DNA from: Candidatus Lithacetigena glycinireducens
GTDB lineage: Bacteria > Coprothermobacterota > HKB111
Assembly: GCA_018725485.1 (NCBI GenBank)
Contig: QLUP01000024.1
Span: forward strand, 1-11,245
Direction: 5' to 3'
DNA length: 11,245 nucleotides
Shown: one piece after another, positions 1 to 5,753 of the stretch
Position numbering within the stretch: the stretch's first letter is position 1
Layout of the letters: every line of letters begins with the position of its first letter
The notes under the pieces: generated by a model
The model's database searches: none
What the model was told of the DNA's origin: nothing
Seen by the model: the letters and a program-made list of their open reading frames with translations, nothing else
Program-made: the position numbers and the translations under genes

Positions 1-115
1 TGGTGGCAGTTTTAGTTTAGGTGTAATAGTTTGAGCAGGTTACTATGCTTTGGGCAACAGCCTGTACGCATTTGACACACCTTTTACTTTGATAAGCAAA
101 ACATGAGATTACCAC

Positions 116-203
116 ACCCCATACCTATTCACCAATCTCCAATAGGTGCGAGGCTCGTAATGACTGTTGGATTTGGGGTCTCCGCATTATAAAAAGCAGT
201 CAT
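116..203 (+). other. Cluster of inverted repeats upstream of the operon, possible structured RNA or regulatory DNA
   Basis: The first 297 bases contain no gene I can support. Three perfect inverted repeats lie within about 90 bases: ACCTATT/AATAGGT at 123-129 and 141-147 (11-base loop), ACCCCA/TGGGGT at 116-121 and 174-179, and ATGACTG/CAGTCAT at 160-166 and 197-203. The second pair encloses the first. The third crosses the second, so the two would form a pseudoknot or be mutually exclusive. A run of five T follows at about 213-217, too far from the last stem for a classical terminator. I do not recognise a known riboswitch, tRNA, 6S or SRP motif. It may be a small RNA, a leader, or chance pairing. 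Confidence 0.2.
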
Positions 204-246
204 AAACTACTCTTTTTAACTGATATGGCAGATGTATTAAAATAAC

Positions 247-255
247 TGTTATGAT
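247..255 (+). promoter_or_regulatory. Candidate extended -10 promoter of housekeeping sigma type
   Basis: TG at 247-248 lies one base before TATGAT (250-255), a five-of-six match to the -10 consensus, giving an extended -10 element. No convincing -35 is visible 16-18 bases upstream, which extended -10 promoters tolerate. Transcription would begin near 262 and give a leader of about 36 bases before the sigma gene. The element overlaps the 11-base palindrome ATAACTGTTAT (242-252), which could be an operator. Confidence 0.4.
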
Positions 256-259
256 ACTT

Positions 260-288
260 GTAACCTTTTCCTGGTTTAAAAGGTCTAA
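260..288 (+). promoter_or_regulatory. Candidate ECF-type (autoregulatory) promoter
   Basis: GTAACC (260-265) and GTCTAA (283-288) are separated by 17 bases. This matches the general form of ECF promoters: an AAC-containing -35 and a GTC-containing -10. ECF sigma genes commonly carry such a promoter directly upstream and activate themselves, so this is likely the autoregulated promoter of the operon. The start point would fall at about 294-297, at or just before the ATG at 298, so this transcript would be leaderless or nearly so. Confidence 0.55.
263..284 (+). promoter_or_regulatory. Inverted repeat across the ECF promoter and the sigma-gene leader
   Basis: ACCTTTT (263-269) and AAAAGGT (278-284) form a perfect 7-bp inverted repeat with an 8-base loop. 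In DNA it spans the spacer and parts of both ECF promoter elements. In RNA started from the upstream -10 (near 262) it would form a hairpin at the extreme 5' end and enclose AAAAGG, the only Shine-Dalgarno-like sequence before the sigma gene. It could be an operator, an RNA-stabilising hairpin or a brake on translation. Confidence 0.35.
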
Positions 289-297
289 ATATAAAAT

Positions 298-825
298 ATG
301 GAAGAAAAAGAAATATTAGAGCAATTCAAAAAAGGACAGGAAGAAGCCTTTTTCCACCTCCTGGACTTATATGAGAAAGAGGTCTATACCCTCGCTTTAA
401 GGATTTTAGGCCATGCCGAAGATGCCCGGGACGCTTCTCAGGAAGCCTGGCTCAGAATTTATCGGGGGTTAAACCATTTTAGGGGGGAATCCACGCTTAA
501 AACCTGGATTTATCGTATAGCCTTCAACACTTCCCTGTCAGAATTAAAGAAAAAACACCGCTCGACTTCAATACCATTAGATGAGGAGGCAATCGGAGAG
601 TTTCCGGAAGAGTTTGGAGAAATTGAGAGCGCGCTTCTTAATTTACCAGATAAGTACAGAAGCGCTGTATCTTTAAGGGATATCTATGGTTATCCCTATG
701 AGGAAATAGCTAACATTATGAAAATATCTTTAAGTTCTGCCAAGGTGCTGGTGCATAGGGGTAGGATTAAACTAAAAAACAGGCTGGAAGAAGCCGGATT
801 AAATGAGGTAAAGAAATGGATTTAG
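298..825 (+). CDS. ECF-family RNA polymerase sigma factor
   Basis: This is a 175-residue sigma-70 family protein with only regions 2 and 4, the ECF layout. Region 2 spans roughly residues 20-85; its core DARDASQEAWLRIYRG (42-57) is followed by the WIYRIAFN segment (70-77) typical of promoter melting and -10 recognition. Region 4 spans about 108-165 and contains LPDKYR, the YEEIA helix-turn-helix start (134-138) and LVHRGRIKLKNRL, which contacts the -35 element. It would direct RNA polymerase to its own set of promoters, probably including the one at 260-288. The ATG at 298 is the only reasonable start; no alternative start codon lies before region 2. The Shine-Dalgarno is weak (AAAAGG about 14 bases upstream). 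The gene overlaps the next by 10 bases, the usual arrangement with a cognate anti-sigma gene. The family is certain; the signal and regulon are not visible. Confidence 0.93.
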   Translation: MEEKEILEQFKKGQEEAFFHLLDLYEKEVYTLALRILGHAEDARDASQEAWLRIYRGLNHFRGESTLKTWIYRIAFNTSLSELKKKHRSTSIPLDEEAIGEFPEEFGEIESALLNLPDKYRSAVSLRDIYGYPYEEIANIMKISLSSAKVLVHRGRIKLKNRLEEAGLNEVKKWI

Positions 826-1127
826 ATACTGCCGTGCTGGCCTACTTAAAGGGTGAGTTAAGCCCTCTCGTCAGCCAGAAAATGAAAAACCTTATTAATA
901 CCAAACCCTATATAAAACAGAAAGTTTTAGAGTGGCAATCATATGTTGCTAAAATGGAGTATTTAAGCGATAAAACCTATCCTATCCCAGTGGGTTACCG
1001 GGAACAATTAATAAAAAAACTGACCAAAAAAAATAATTATCTTCCCTGGGTAGGGGCTCTAACCATAATACCTGGATTGTTACTGGTTTTAGGTATTCGT
1101 CTGGCAAGAAAGAATAAGACTGCATGA
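816..1127 (+). CDS. Small one-pass membrane protein, putative anti-sigma factor
   Basis: This is a 103-residue protein that I recognise only by position and architecture. Residues 1-75 form a soluble, helix-rich region; its start (LDTAVLAYLKGELS) resembles the first helix of anti-sigma domains that clamp ECF factors. One hydrophobic segment spans about 76-96 (LPWVGALTIIPGLLLVLGI), followed by a 7-residue basic tail. The HxxxCxxC motif of zinc-containing anti-sigma factors is absent; the protein has no cysteine. With at most about ten residues past the membrane there is no room for an outer sensor domain. A good GAGGT site (805-809) lies 6 bases before the ATG. The start overlaps the sigma gene by 10 bases, and the stop overlaps the fabZ start as ATGA, so translation of the three is probably coupled. 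Basic residues flank both sides of the membrane segment, so topology is unclear. It could also be an unrelated small membrane protein. Confidence 0.6.
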   Translation: MDLDTAVLAYLKGELSPLVSQKMKNLINTKPYIKQKVLEWQSYVAKMEYLSDKTYPIPVGYREQLIKKLTKKNNYLPWVGALTIIPGLLLVLGIRLARKNKTA

Positions 1128-1534
1128 ACCCTGCAGATTTCATTCCCCATAGATATCCTTTTCTCCTGGTAGATAAACTGTTGGCCCTGGAAGCTGGTAC
1201 TTCGGCAACGGGTGTTAAAAAATGGAGTAAAGATGACCCCATTTTTCAAGGGCACTTTCCCGGAGAACCGGTGGTTCCAGGCGTGCTTTTACTGGAGGCT
1301 ATCGCTCAGGTGGGAGCAGCTGCGGTTTTAGCTCAGGCTGAACATAAAGGAAGGAAGGCTTTTCTGGCTAAAGTAGAAGAAGCCCGGTTTTTAAGGGTAG
1401 TTAGACCGGAAGAAGAAGTGAAATTAAAAACCACTGTTCGTATGTTAAAAGCTGGCTTTGGTGAAGGTATAGGTGAAGCCCTGGTAGGTGATGAAATAGC
1501 TGTAAAAGGGAAAATCATCTTTAAGGTGGTATAA
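1124..1534 (+). CDS. fabZ: 3-hydroxyacyl-ACP dehydratase FabZ
   Basis: FabZ removes water from 3-hydroxyacyl-ACP to give trans-2-enoyl-ACP, the third step of each fatty-acid elongation cycle, in the cytoplasm. The 136 residues match the usual family length and form one hot-dog fold. Diagnostic motifs are HRYPFLLVD at 9-17 and GHFPGEPVVPGVLLLEAIAQ at 43-62. The catalytic pair is His44 and Glu58, with the 14-residue spacing seen in characterised FabZ. The ATG at 1124 overlaps the stop of the preceding membrane-protein gene (ATGA) and has only a weak Shine-Dalgarno, so expression probably depends on translational coupling to the sigma/anti-sigma pair. No FabA-type isomerising dehydratase is present. 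FabZ is the more likely identity than FabA given its length and placement with fabK and fabH. Confidence 0.96.
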   Translation: MNPADFIPHRYPFLLVDKLLALEAGTSATGVKKWSKDDPIFQGHFPGEPVVPGVLLLEAIAQVGAAAVLAQAEHKGRKAFLAKVEEARFLRVVRPEEEVKLKTTVRMLKAGFGEGIGEALVGDEIAVKGKIIFKVV

Positions 1535-1536
1535 AT

Positions 1537-2490
1537 ATGATTAAAACCAGATTAACAGAAATGTTAAATTTAAAATATCCCATCTTTCAGGGGGGAATGG
1601 CCTGGGTGGCTACCCCAACTTTGGTAGCTGCGGTGTCAGAAGCTGGAGCCTTAGGTATTCTGGGTACCGGCCACCTCAATGGCGAAGAAACCCTGAAGGC
1701 TATCCGGGAAACCAGGGAAAAAACCACTAAACCTTTCGGAGTGAATATAATGCTTCAGTCTCCCCGGGTTTCAGAGATTATCAAGGTATGTTTAGAAGAG
1801 AAAGTACATCTGGTAACCTTTGGGGCAGGCAATCCTGCCATCTATATCCCTGCTTTTCAGGAGAAACGAATAATGGTTTTTCCCGTGGTTAACAGTGTGT
1901 CGCTGGCTATAAGGCTTAAAAGAACCGGTGTGGAGGGAATCATTGCTGAAGGAAGAGAAGCGGGAGGGCATGTAGGCAAAAACGCCACCTTACCACTCAT
2001 CCCTCAAATTGTAGATGCGACTAATCTACCGGTAGTAGCCGCAGGTGGTTTTGCTGACGGCAGAGGTTTGCTGGCGGCTTTATCGCTGGGAGCGGTAGGA
2101 GTACAGATGGGTACAAGGTTTATTTGCACGCAGGAAGCCGAGGTGCATCTTAACTATAAAGAAGCCATTATTAAAGCCGGAGATTTAAGCACCATGGTAA
2201 CCGGGGAAACCTTCGGACATCCGGTAAGGGTAATTCGTAATCAGCTGGCTAATAAAGTACTGGAACTGGAAAAAAAAGGAGCTTCTCTGGAAGAATTTGA
2301 AACAATAGGTGTGGGTGCTTTAAAAAAAGCTGTTAATAACGGGGATATGATAAATGGTTCGCTGATGGCTGGGGAAATCTCGGGATTAATTAATGATATT
2401 CCTTCAGTAGCACAGGTCTTATGCAGAATAGAAGAAGAATTTTTAATCGGTTTTAATTTGCTTAAGATTCAACTTGAATGTCAGGACTGA
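1537..2490 (+). CDS. fabK: Enoyl-ACP reductase II (FabK), FMN-dependent
   Basis: FabK reduces trans-2-enoyl-ACP to acyl-ACP using FMN and NAD(P)H, the last step of each elongation cycle. The 317-residue TIM-barrel protein belongs to the FabK/nitronate-monooxygenase superfamily. Visible markers are the YPIFQGGMAWV start (14-24), the EGREAGGHVG signature (138-147) with the conserved His145, AAGGFADGRG (168-177) and GVQMGTRF (188-195), the last two shaping the FMN phosphate site. The context inside a fatty-acid cluster favours FabK over nitronate monooxygenase. An AAGGTGG site (1523-1529) lies 7 bases before the ATG, and the gap from fabZ is 2 bases. No FabI, FabL or FabV is seen in the window, so this is its only enoyl reductase. 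FabK enzymes are insensitive to triclosan, a family property not tested here. Confidence 0.93.
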   Translation: MIKTRLTEMLNLKYPIFQGGMAWVATPTLVAAVSEAGALGILGTGHLNGEETLKAIRETREKTTKPFGVNIMLQSPRVSEIIKVCLEEKVHLVTFGAGNPAIYIPAFQEKRIMVFPVVNSVSLAIRLKRTGVEGIIAEGREAGGHVGKNATLPLIPQIVDATNLPVVAAGGFADGRGLLAALSLGAVGVQMGTRFICTQEAEVHLNYKEAIIKAGDLSTMVTGETFGHPVRVIRNQLANKVLELEKKGASLEEFETIGVGALKKAVNNGDMINGSLMAGEISGLINDIPSVAQVLCRIEEEFLIGFNLLKIQLECQD

Positions 2491-3491
2491 ATTTAGTGAC
2501 GATTAAGCATAAAAATAATTTGGGTGTTAAAATTGCTGGTTGTGGTTTTTTTGTTCCAGAGAGAAAATTAACCAATCTGGATTTGGAAAAGATGGTTGAT
2601 ACCTCTGATGAATGGATTCTCCAGAGGACCGGGATTAAGGAAAGATACCTTACTCCTGAGGGCGTAGCCAGTTCTGACCTGGCGGTTCATTCCTCTTTGC
2701 AGGCTATAAAATCAGCAGGGATAAAAAAGATAGATTTAATTATCGTGACTACGGTAACACCTGATTACCCCGTGCCTGCTGGCGCTAACCTCTTGCAGGA
2801 TAAAATTGGAGCTACCAAAGCAGGAGCCTTTGACCTTAATGCAGGTTGCTCGGGGTTTTCTTACGGATTAGTAACGGGTAGTCAGTTCATCATTAGCGGT
2901 AATTATAAAAATGTGTTGGTAGTGGGAGTGGACACTCTCTCGCGGATAACCGATTTTACCGATAGAAACACCTGCGTGCTTTTAGGTGATGGTGCCGGTT
3001 CGGTAGTTTTGCAAAGAGATGAAGGGGAAAGCGGACCCGTAGCCTTTACCCTCGGATCTGATGGCGGAAAGTACGATTCCATCATAGTCCCGGCAGGTGG
3101 AAGCCTGCATCCAGCTTCTATTGCCAGTATTGAAAATAAAAGTCATTTTGTAAGGATGGACGGTCGGGCTGTTTTTGAGTTTGCGGTAAATAAAACTGTC
3201 GGGGTTATTCAGGAAGTTTTAGATAAAGCCCGTCTGAATATTAAGGATATAGACTATTTTCTGTTGCATCAGGCAAACCTGAGAATATTGGAAGGCATAA
3301 GCAGGAAGCTAAAAATACCCTGGTCTAAAATTCTGGTAAATATAGATAGGTATGGCAATACCTCAGCCGCCTCCCTGCCTATCCTCTTAACCGAAGCCAT
3401 CAATGAAGATAAGATTAAAAAAGGGCAACTCCTGTTGTTTGCTGGTTTTGGAGCAGGGTTATCCTGGGGAGTAACCATCTGGAGATGGTAG
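2478..3491 (+). CDS. fabH: 3-oxoacyl-ACP synthase III FabH
   Basis: FabH condenses acetyl- or branched acyl-CoA with malonyl-ACP to begin fatty-acid chains. The thiolase-fold protein carries the full triad: Cys124 in NAGCSGF, His264 in LLHQAN and Asn294 in YGNTSAAS. Other family marks are the DTSDEWILQRTGI block (41-53) and the final GFGAGLSWG. Counted from ATG 2478 it has 337 residues, with an N-terminal extension of about 16 residues before the usual VKIAGCG strand, and it overlaps fabK by 13 bases. An alternative start, GTG at 2496, removes six residues and has AGGA (2483-2486) at 9 bases; ATG 2478 has no clear site, so the shorter form is quite possible. Primer preference (straight or branched) cannot be read from the sequence. 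FabH is in the position that sets initiation rate and often chain type. Confidence 0.95.
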   Translation: MSGLNLVTIKHKNNLGVKIAGCGFFVPERKLTNLDLEKMVDTSDEWILQRTGIKERYLTPEGVASSDLAVHSSLQAIKSAGIKKIDLIIVTTVTPDYPVPAGANLLQDKIGATKAGAFDLNAGCSGFSYGLVTGSQFIISGNYKNVLVVGVDTLSRITDFTDRNTCVLLGDGAGSVVLQRDEGESGPVAFTLGSDGGKYDSIIVPAGGSLHPASIASIENKSHFVRMDGRAVFEFAVNKTVGVIQEVLDKARLNIKDIDYFLLHQANLRILEGISRKLKIPWSKILVNIDRYGNTSAASLPILLTEAINEDKIKKGQLLLFAGFGAGLSWGVTIWRW

Positions 3492-3501
3492 GAAGCATAA
3501 A

Positions 3502-4365
3502 ATGAATTTACTCAACCGGTTAAACTGGCTTAGAAAACCCAAAGTTAAAACCGGGATAACCGATTATACCTCAACAGTTCCCGATAATATCTGGATTAAA
3601 TGCGAAAGTTGCCAGACCCTGATTTATAATAACGATTTAATAGAAAACTTAAAAGTTTGTCCTCATTGTAATCATCATCATCGCCTGACAGCCCGCGAAC
3701 AGATATCCCAGATTTGCGACCCGGGAACTTTCTATGAAGAAGATGCCAGCCTATCTTCCAGAGATACATTAGGTTTTAAAGATACCCAGAGTTATGTGGT
3801 AAAACTGAAAGAGGCTAAGAAAAAAACTGGGTTATCTGAAGCAGTAATAACCGGCATAGGTCAGATAGGCAGTTACCGGGTGGGTATGGCAGTTATGGAT
3901 TTTAATTTCCTCGGGGGGAGTATGGGGTCGGTAATGGGTGAGAAATTAGTCAGGATTATTTATAAAGCTATTAAGGAAGAGTTACCCCTGATAATAATCT
4001 GTGCTTCAGGTGGAGCCAGAATGCAAGAAGGCATTCTTTCCCTGTTTCAGATGGCCAAAATAAATTATGCCCTTAACGAATTCTCTTCTAAATCACTGCT
4101 TTTTATCTCAGTCTTAACCAATCCCACCACTGGCGGGGTGACTGCATCCTTTGCTTATGCAGCGGATATAGTTTTGGCGGAAGAGGGAGCGCTCATTGGT
4201 TTTGCCGGTCCACGGGTGATTGAGCAAACTACTAAATTGAAATTACCTGAGGGGTTTCAAAGGGCGAATTTCTTGCTGGATAAGGGTATGGTTGACCGGG
4301 TAGTCAATAGAAAATCCCTTAAATCCACCCTTATTAGCATTCTGGAGTTTAATTATGGAAGATAA
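3502..4365 (+). CDS. accD: Acetyl-CoA carboxylase carboxyltransferase subunit beta (AccD)
   Basis: AccD pairs with AccA to transfer the carboxyl group from carboxybiotin on AccB to acetyl-CoA, making malonyl-CoA, the committed step of fatty-acid synthesis. The 287 residues match the family. An N-terminal four-cysteine zinc ribbon is intact: Cys34 and Cys37, then Cys53 and Cys56. The crotonase-like core follows, with MDFNFLGGSMGSVMGEK and SGGARMQEG, and later PTTGGVTASFA and GFAGPRVIEQT. AGGA (3490-3493) lies 8 bases before the ATG, and the gap from fabH is 10 bases. The gene overlaps accA by 11 bases, which suits equal production of the two subunits of the alpha2beta2 complex. Identity is secure because the zinc ribbon separates AccD from propionyl-CoA carboxylase relatives. 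Confidence 0.97.
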   Translation: MNLLNRLNWLRKPKVKTGITDYTSTVPDNIWIKCESCQTLIYNNDLIENLKVCPHCNHHHRLTAREQISQICDPGTFYEEDASLSSRDTLGFKDTQSYVVKLKEAKKKTGLSEAVITGIGQIGSYRVGMAVMDFNFLGGSMGSVMGEKLVRIIYKAIKEELPLIIICASGGARMQEGILSLFQMAKINYALNEFSSKSLLFISVLTNPTTGGVTASFAYAADIVLAEEGALIGFAGPRVIEQTTKLKLPEGFQRANFLLDKGMVDRVVNRKSLKSTLISILEFNYGR

Positions 4366-5287
4366 GTTAATCTTTGAATTACCCCTGCTGGAGATGGAAG
4401 AAAAGATCAGGTTATTAATTGAAAAAGAGGGTGAAAGTAGAGATACAGCTAAACTCACCCAGCTTTTGAAAAAAAAGGAAAAAGAGATATACGAGAATTT
4501 AACTCCCTGGCAGGTCGTCCAGTTAGCCAGGTACCAAGGACGACCCAGAAGCCTGGATTATATAAATATAATATTTGAGAATTTCCTGGAGCTTCATGGA
4601 GACAGGCGTTTTGGCGATGACCCGGCTATGGTGGGTGGTTTAGCTTTCTTTAATAAACGCACGGTAATGGTTATAGCACAGCAGAAAGGCAGAGGCGTAG
4701 ATGACAACCTGTTTAGAAGGTTTGCTATGCCCAATCCTGAAGGTTACCGTAAAGCCCAGAGGCTGATGAAGTTAGCCGAAAAGATGAATATTCCTATTAT
4801 TACCCTGGTGGACACACCTGGTGCTTACCCGGGCATAGAAAGTGAAGAAAGAGGGCAGGCAGAGGCTATTTCTCAAAGCATATCCTTGATGTTAAGTTTA
4901 AAGATTCCTACCATCGCCATCGTAATTGGCGAGGGTGGTTCTGGCGGGGCTTTAGCCATAGCTTCGGCAGATAAGATTTTGATGTTAAAATATGCCATCT
5001 TTTCGGTTATTTCGCCCGAAGGCTGTGCCGCTATACTCTGGAAAGACGAGAAATACACCGAGAAAGCAGCCGGTGAATTAAAACTTACTGCCCGAGACCT
5101 TTTGAAGTTAAAAATCATAGACGGAATTATTGAAGAACCCTTAAGAGGAGCGCATTATAATCCCGGTCAGGTTGCCAGGAATATTTCTGATTCCTTAAAT
5201 CATCAACTGGAACTTTTAAGAAACCTGCCTGCGGATACTCTTAAGCAACTTAGAAAAGAGAAATACCTTAAAATAGGCAAGATTTGA
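4355..5287 (+). CDS. accA: Acetyl-CoA carboxylase carboxyltransferase subunit alpha (AccA)
   Basis: AccA is the partner of AccD in the carboxyltransferase half of acetyl-CoA carboxylase. The 310-residue protein begins with a charged, probably helical or coiled region (about 10-50), as is usual for AccA, and continues with RPRSLDYI (63-70) and HGDRRFGDDPAMVGGLA (81-97). Then come the MPNPEGYRKA block (125-134), LVDTPGAYPG (151-160) and the oxyanion and carboxybiotin site IGEGGSGGALAI (191-202). GGAG (4344-4347) is 7 bases before the ATG, inside the end of accD. The separate alpha and beta genes mark the heteromeric bacterial enzyme rather than a fused carboxyltransferase. Length and motifs are normal; nothing suggests damage. 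Confidence 0.97.
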   Translation: MEDKLIFELPLLEMEEKIRLLIEKEGESRDTAKLTQLLKKKEKEIYENLTPWQVVQLARYQGRPRSLDYINIIFENFLELHGDRRFGDDPAMVGGLAFFNKRTVMVIAQQKGRGVDDNLFRRFAMPNPEGYRKAQRLMKLAEKMNIPIITLVDTPGAYPGIESEERGQAEAISQSISLMLSLKIPTIAIVIGEGGSGGALAIASADKILMLKYAIFSVISPEGCAAILWKDEKYTEKAAGELKLTARDLLKLKIIDGIIEEPLRGAHYNPGQVARNISDSLNHQLELLRNLPADTLKQLRKEKYLKIGKI

Positions 5288-5296
5288 AAAGGAGAT

Positions 5297-5301
5297 GGGA
5301 G
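5297..5301 (+). promoter_or_regulatory. Shine-Dalgarno site that sets the accB start
   Basis: GGGAG lies 8 bases before the ATG at 5310. The earlier in-frame ATG at 5295 directly abuts its own AAAAGGAG, leaving no spacer, so ribosomes should start at 5310. Confidence 0.65.
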
Positions 5302-5309
5302 CCAGTAAA

Positions 5310-5753
5310 ATGGATAATTATTTACAGCGGTTAAAAGAACTGATTGAGATATTAAAAAAGGAAAATCTAACAGAAATTTCTATTGAGGATAATAAGTTTA
5401 AGGTAAGTATAAAAAGAAACCACCCCAGCTCCTTGCCTGTAAATGTGCCTGTAAATACACCACAGCCATTGTTAAACCAGAAGATAACTGAAGAAATAAG
5501 CATAGAGGAAGGCTACCGTGAAATAACCTCTCCATTGGTGGGAATCGTAAGACTAATTAGAAATGATGGAACTCCTTACCTTAAAGTGGGGAATCAGATA
5601 AAAAAAGGTCAGACCGTATGCGTGATTGAAGCTATGAAAGTGCTAAATGAAGTTTCCTCCCAGGTAGCGGGAAAGGTAGTTAGAATTATGGTAAAAGATA
5701 AACAGTTAGTAGAGTATGGACAAACCCTAACTTTAGTGGAAGAGGATGTTTAA
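5310..5753 (+). CDS. accB: Biotin carboxyl carrier protein of acetyl-CoA carboxylase (AccB)
   Basis: AccB carries the biotin that shuttles CO2 from AccC to AccA/AccD. I take the ATG at 5310 (147 residues) because it has GGGAG at an 8-base spacing; ATG 5295 would add five residues but touches its Shine-Dalgarno. The protein has an N-terminal helical segment (DNYLQRLKELIEILKKEN), a strand-rich stretch, a Pro/Val/Asn linker (PVNVPVNTPQP), and a C-terminal biotinyl domain. The biotin-accepting lysine is Lys110 in EAMKVLNEV (codon 5637-5639), close to the canonical EAMKMMNEI. The linker is shorter than the Ala/Pro-rich thumb linkers of many AccB proteins. The stop overlaps accC by 8 bases, and the cognate ligase gene lies just after accC, so carrier, carboxylase and ligase are made together. 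Confidence 0.95.
   Translation: MDNYLQRLKELIEILKKENLTEISIEDNKFKVSIKRNHPSSLPVNVPVNTPQPLLNQKITEEISIEEGYREITSPLVGIVRLIRNDGTPYLKVGNQIKKGQTVCVIEAMKVLNEVSSQVAGKVVRIMVKDKQLVEYGQTLTLVEEDV

Noticed and set aside
2-34. Possible C-terminus of an upstream gene, frame reading GGSFSLGVIV then stop
   Set aside because: Ten residues are too few to identify a protein, and the other two frames also close within 20 bases. It cannot be told from chance.
72-98. TTGACA followed by GATAAG/TAAGCA as a housekeeping promoter
   Set aside because: The -35 is perfect, but the spacer is only 13-15 bases to a poor -10. Not enough for a feature.
154-164. Reverse complement GTCATTACGAG resembling GTCATCGCGAG of the repeat at 11041, as if the same repeat family flanked the operon
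   Set aside because: Only 9 of 11 bases match and the hairpin arms are not preserved. A match like this is not unlikely by chance in a 300-base region.
982-1255. Reverse-strand frames of 72 and 86 codons across the anti-sigma/fabZ junction
   Set aside because: They are shadows of well-supported forward genes and have no recognisable domain or ribosome site.
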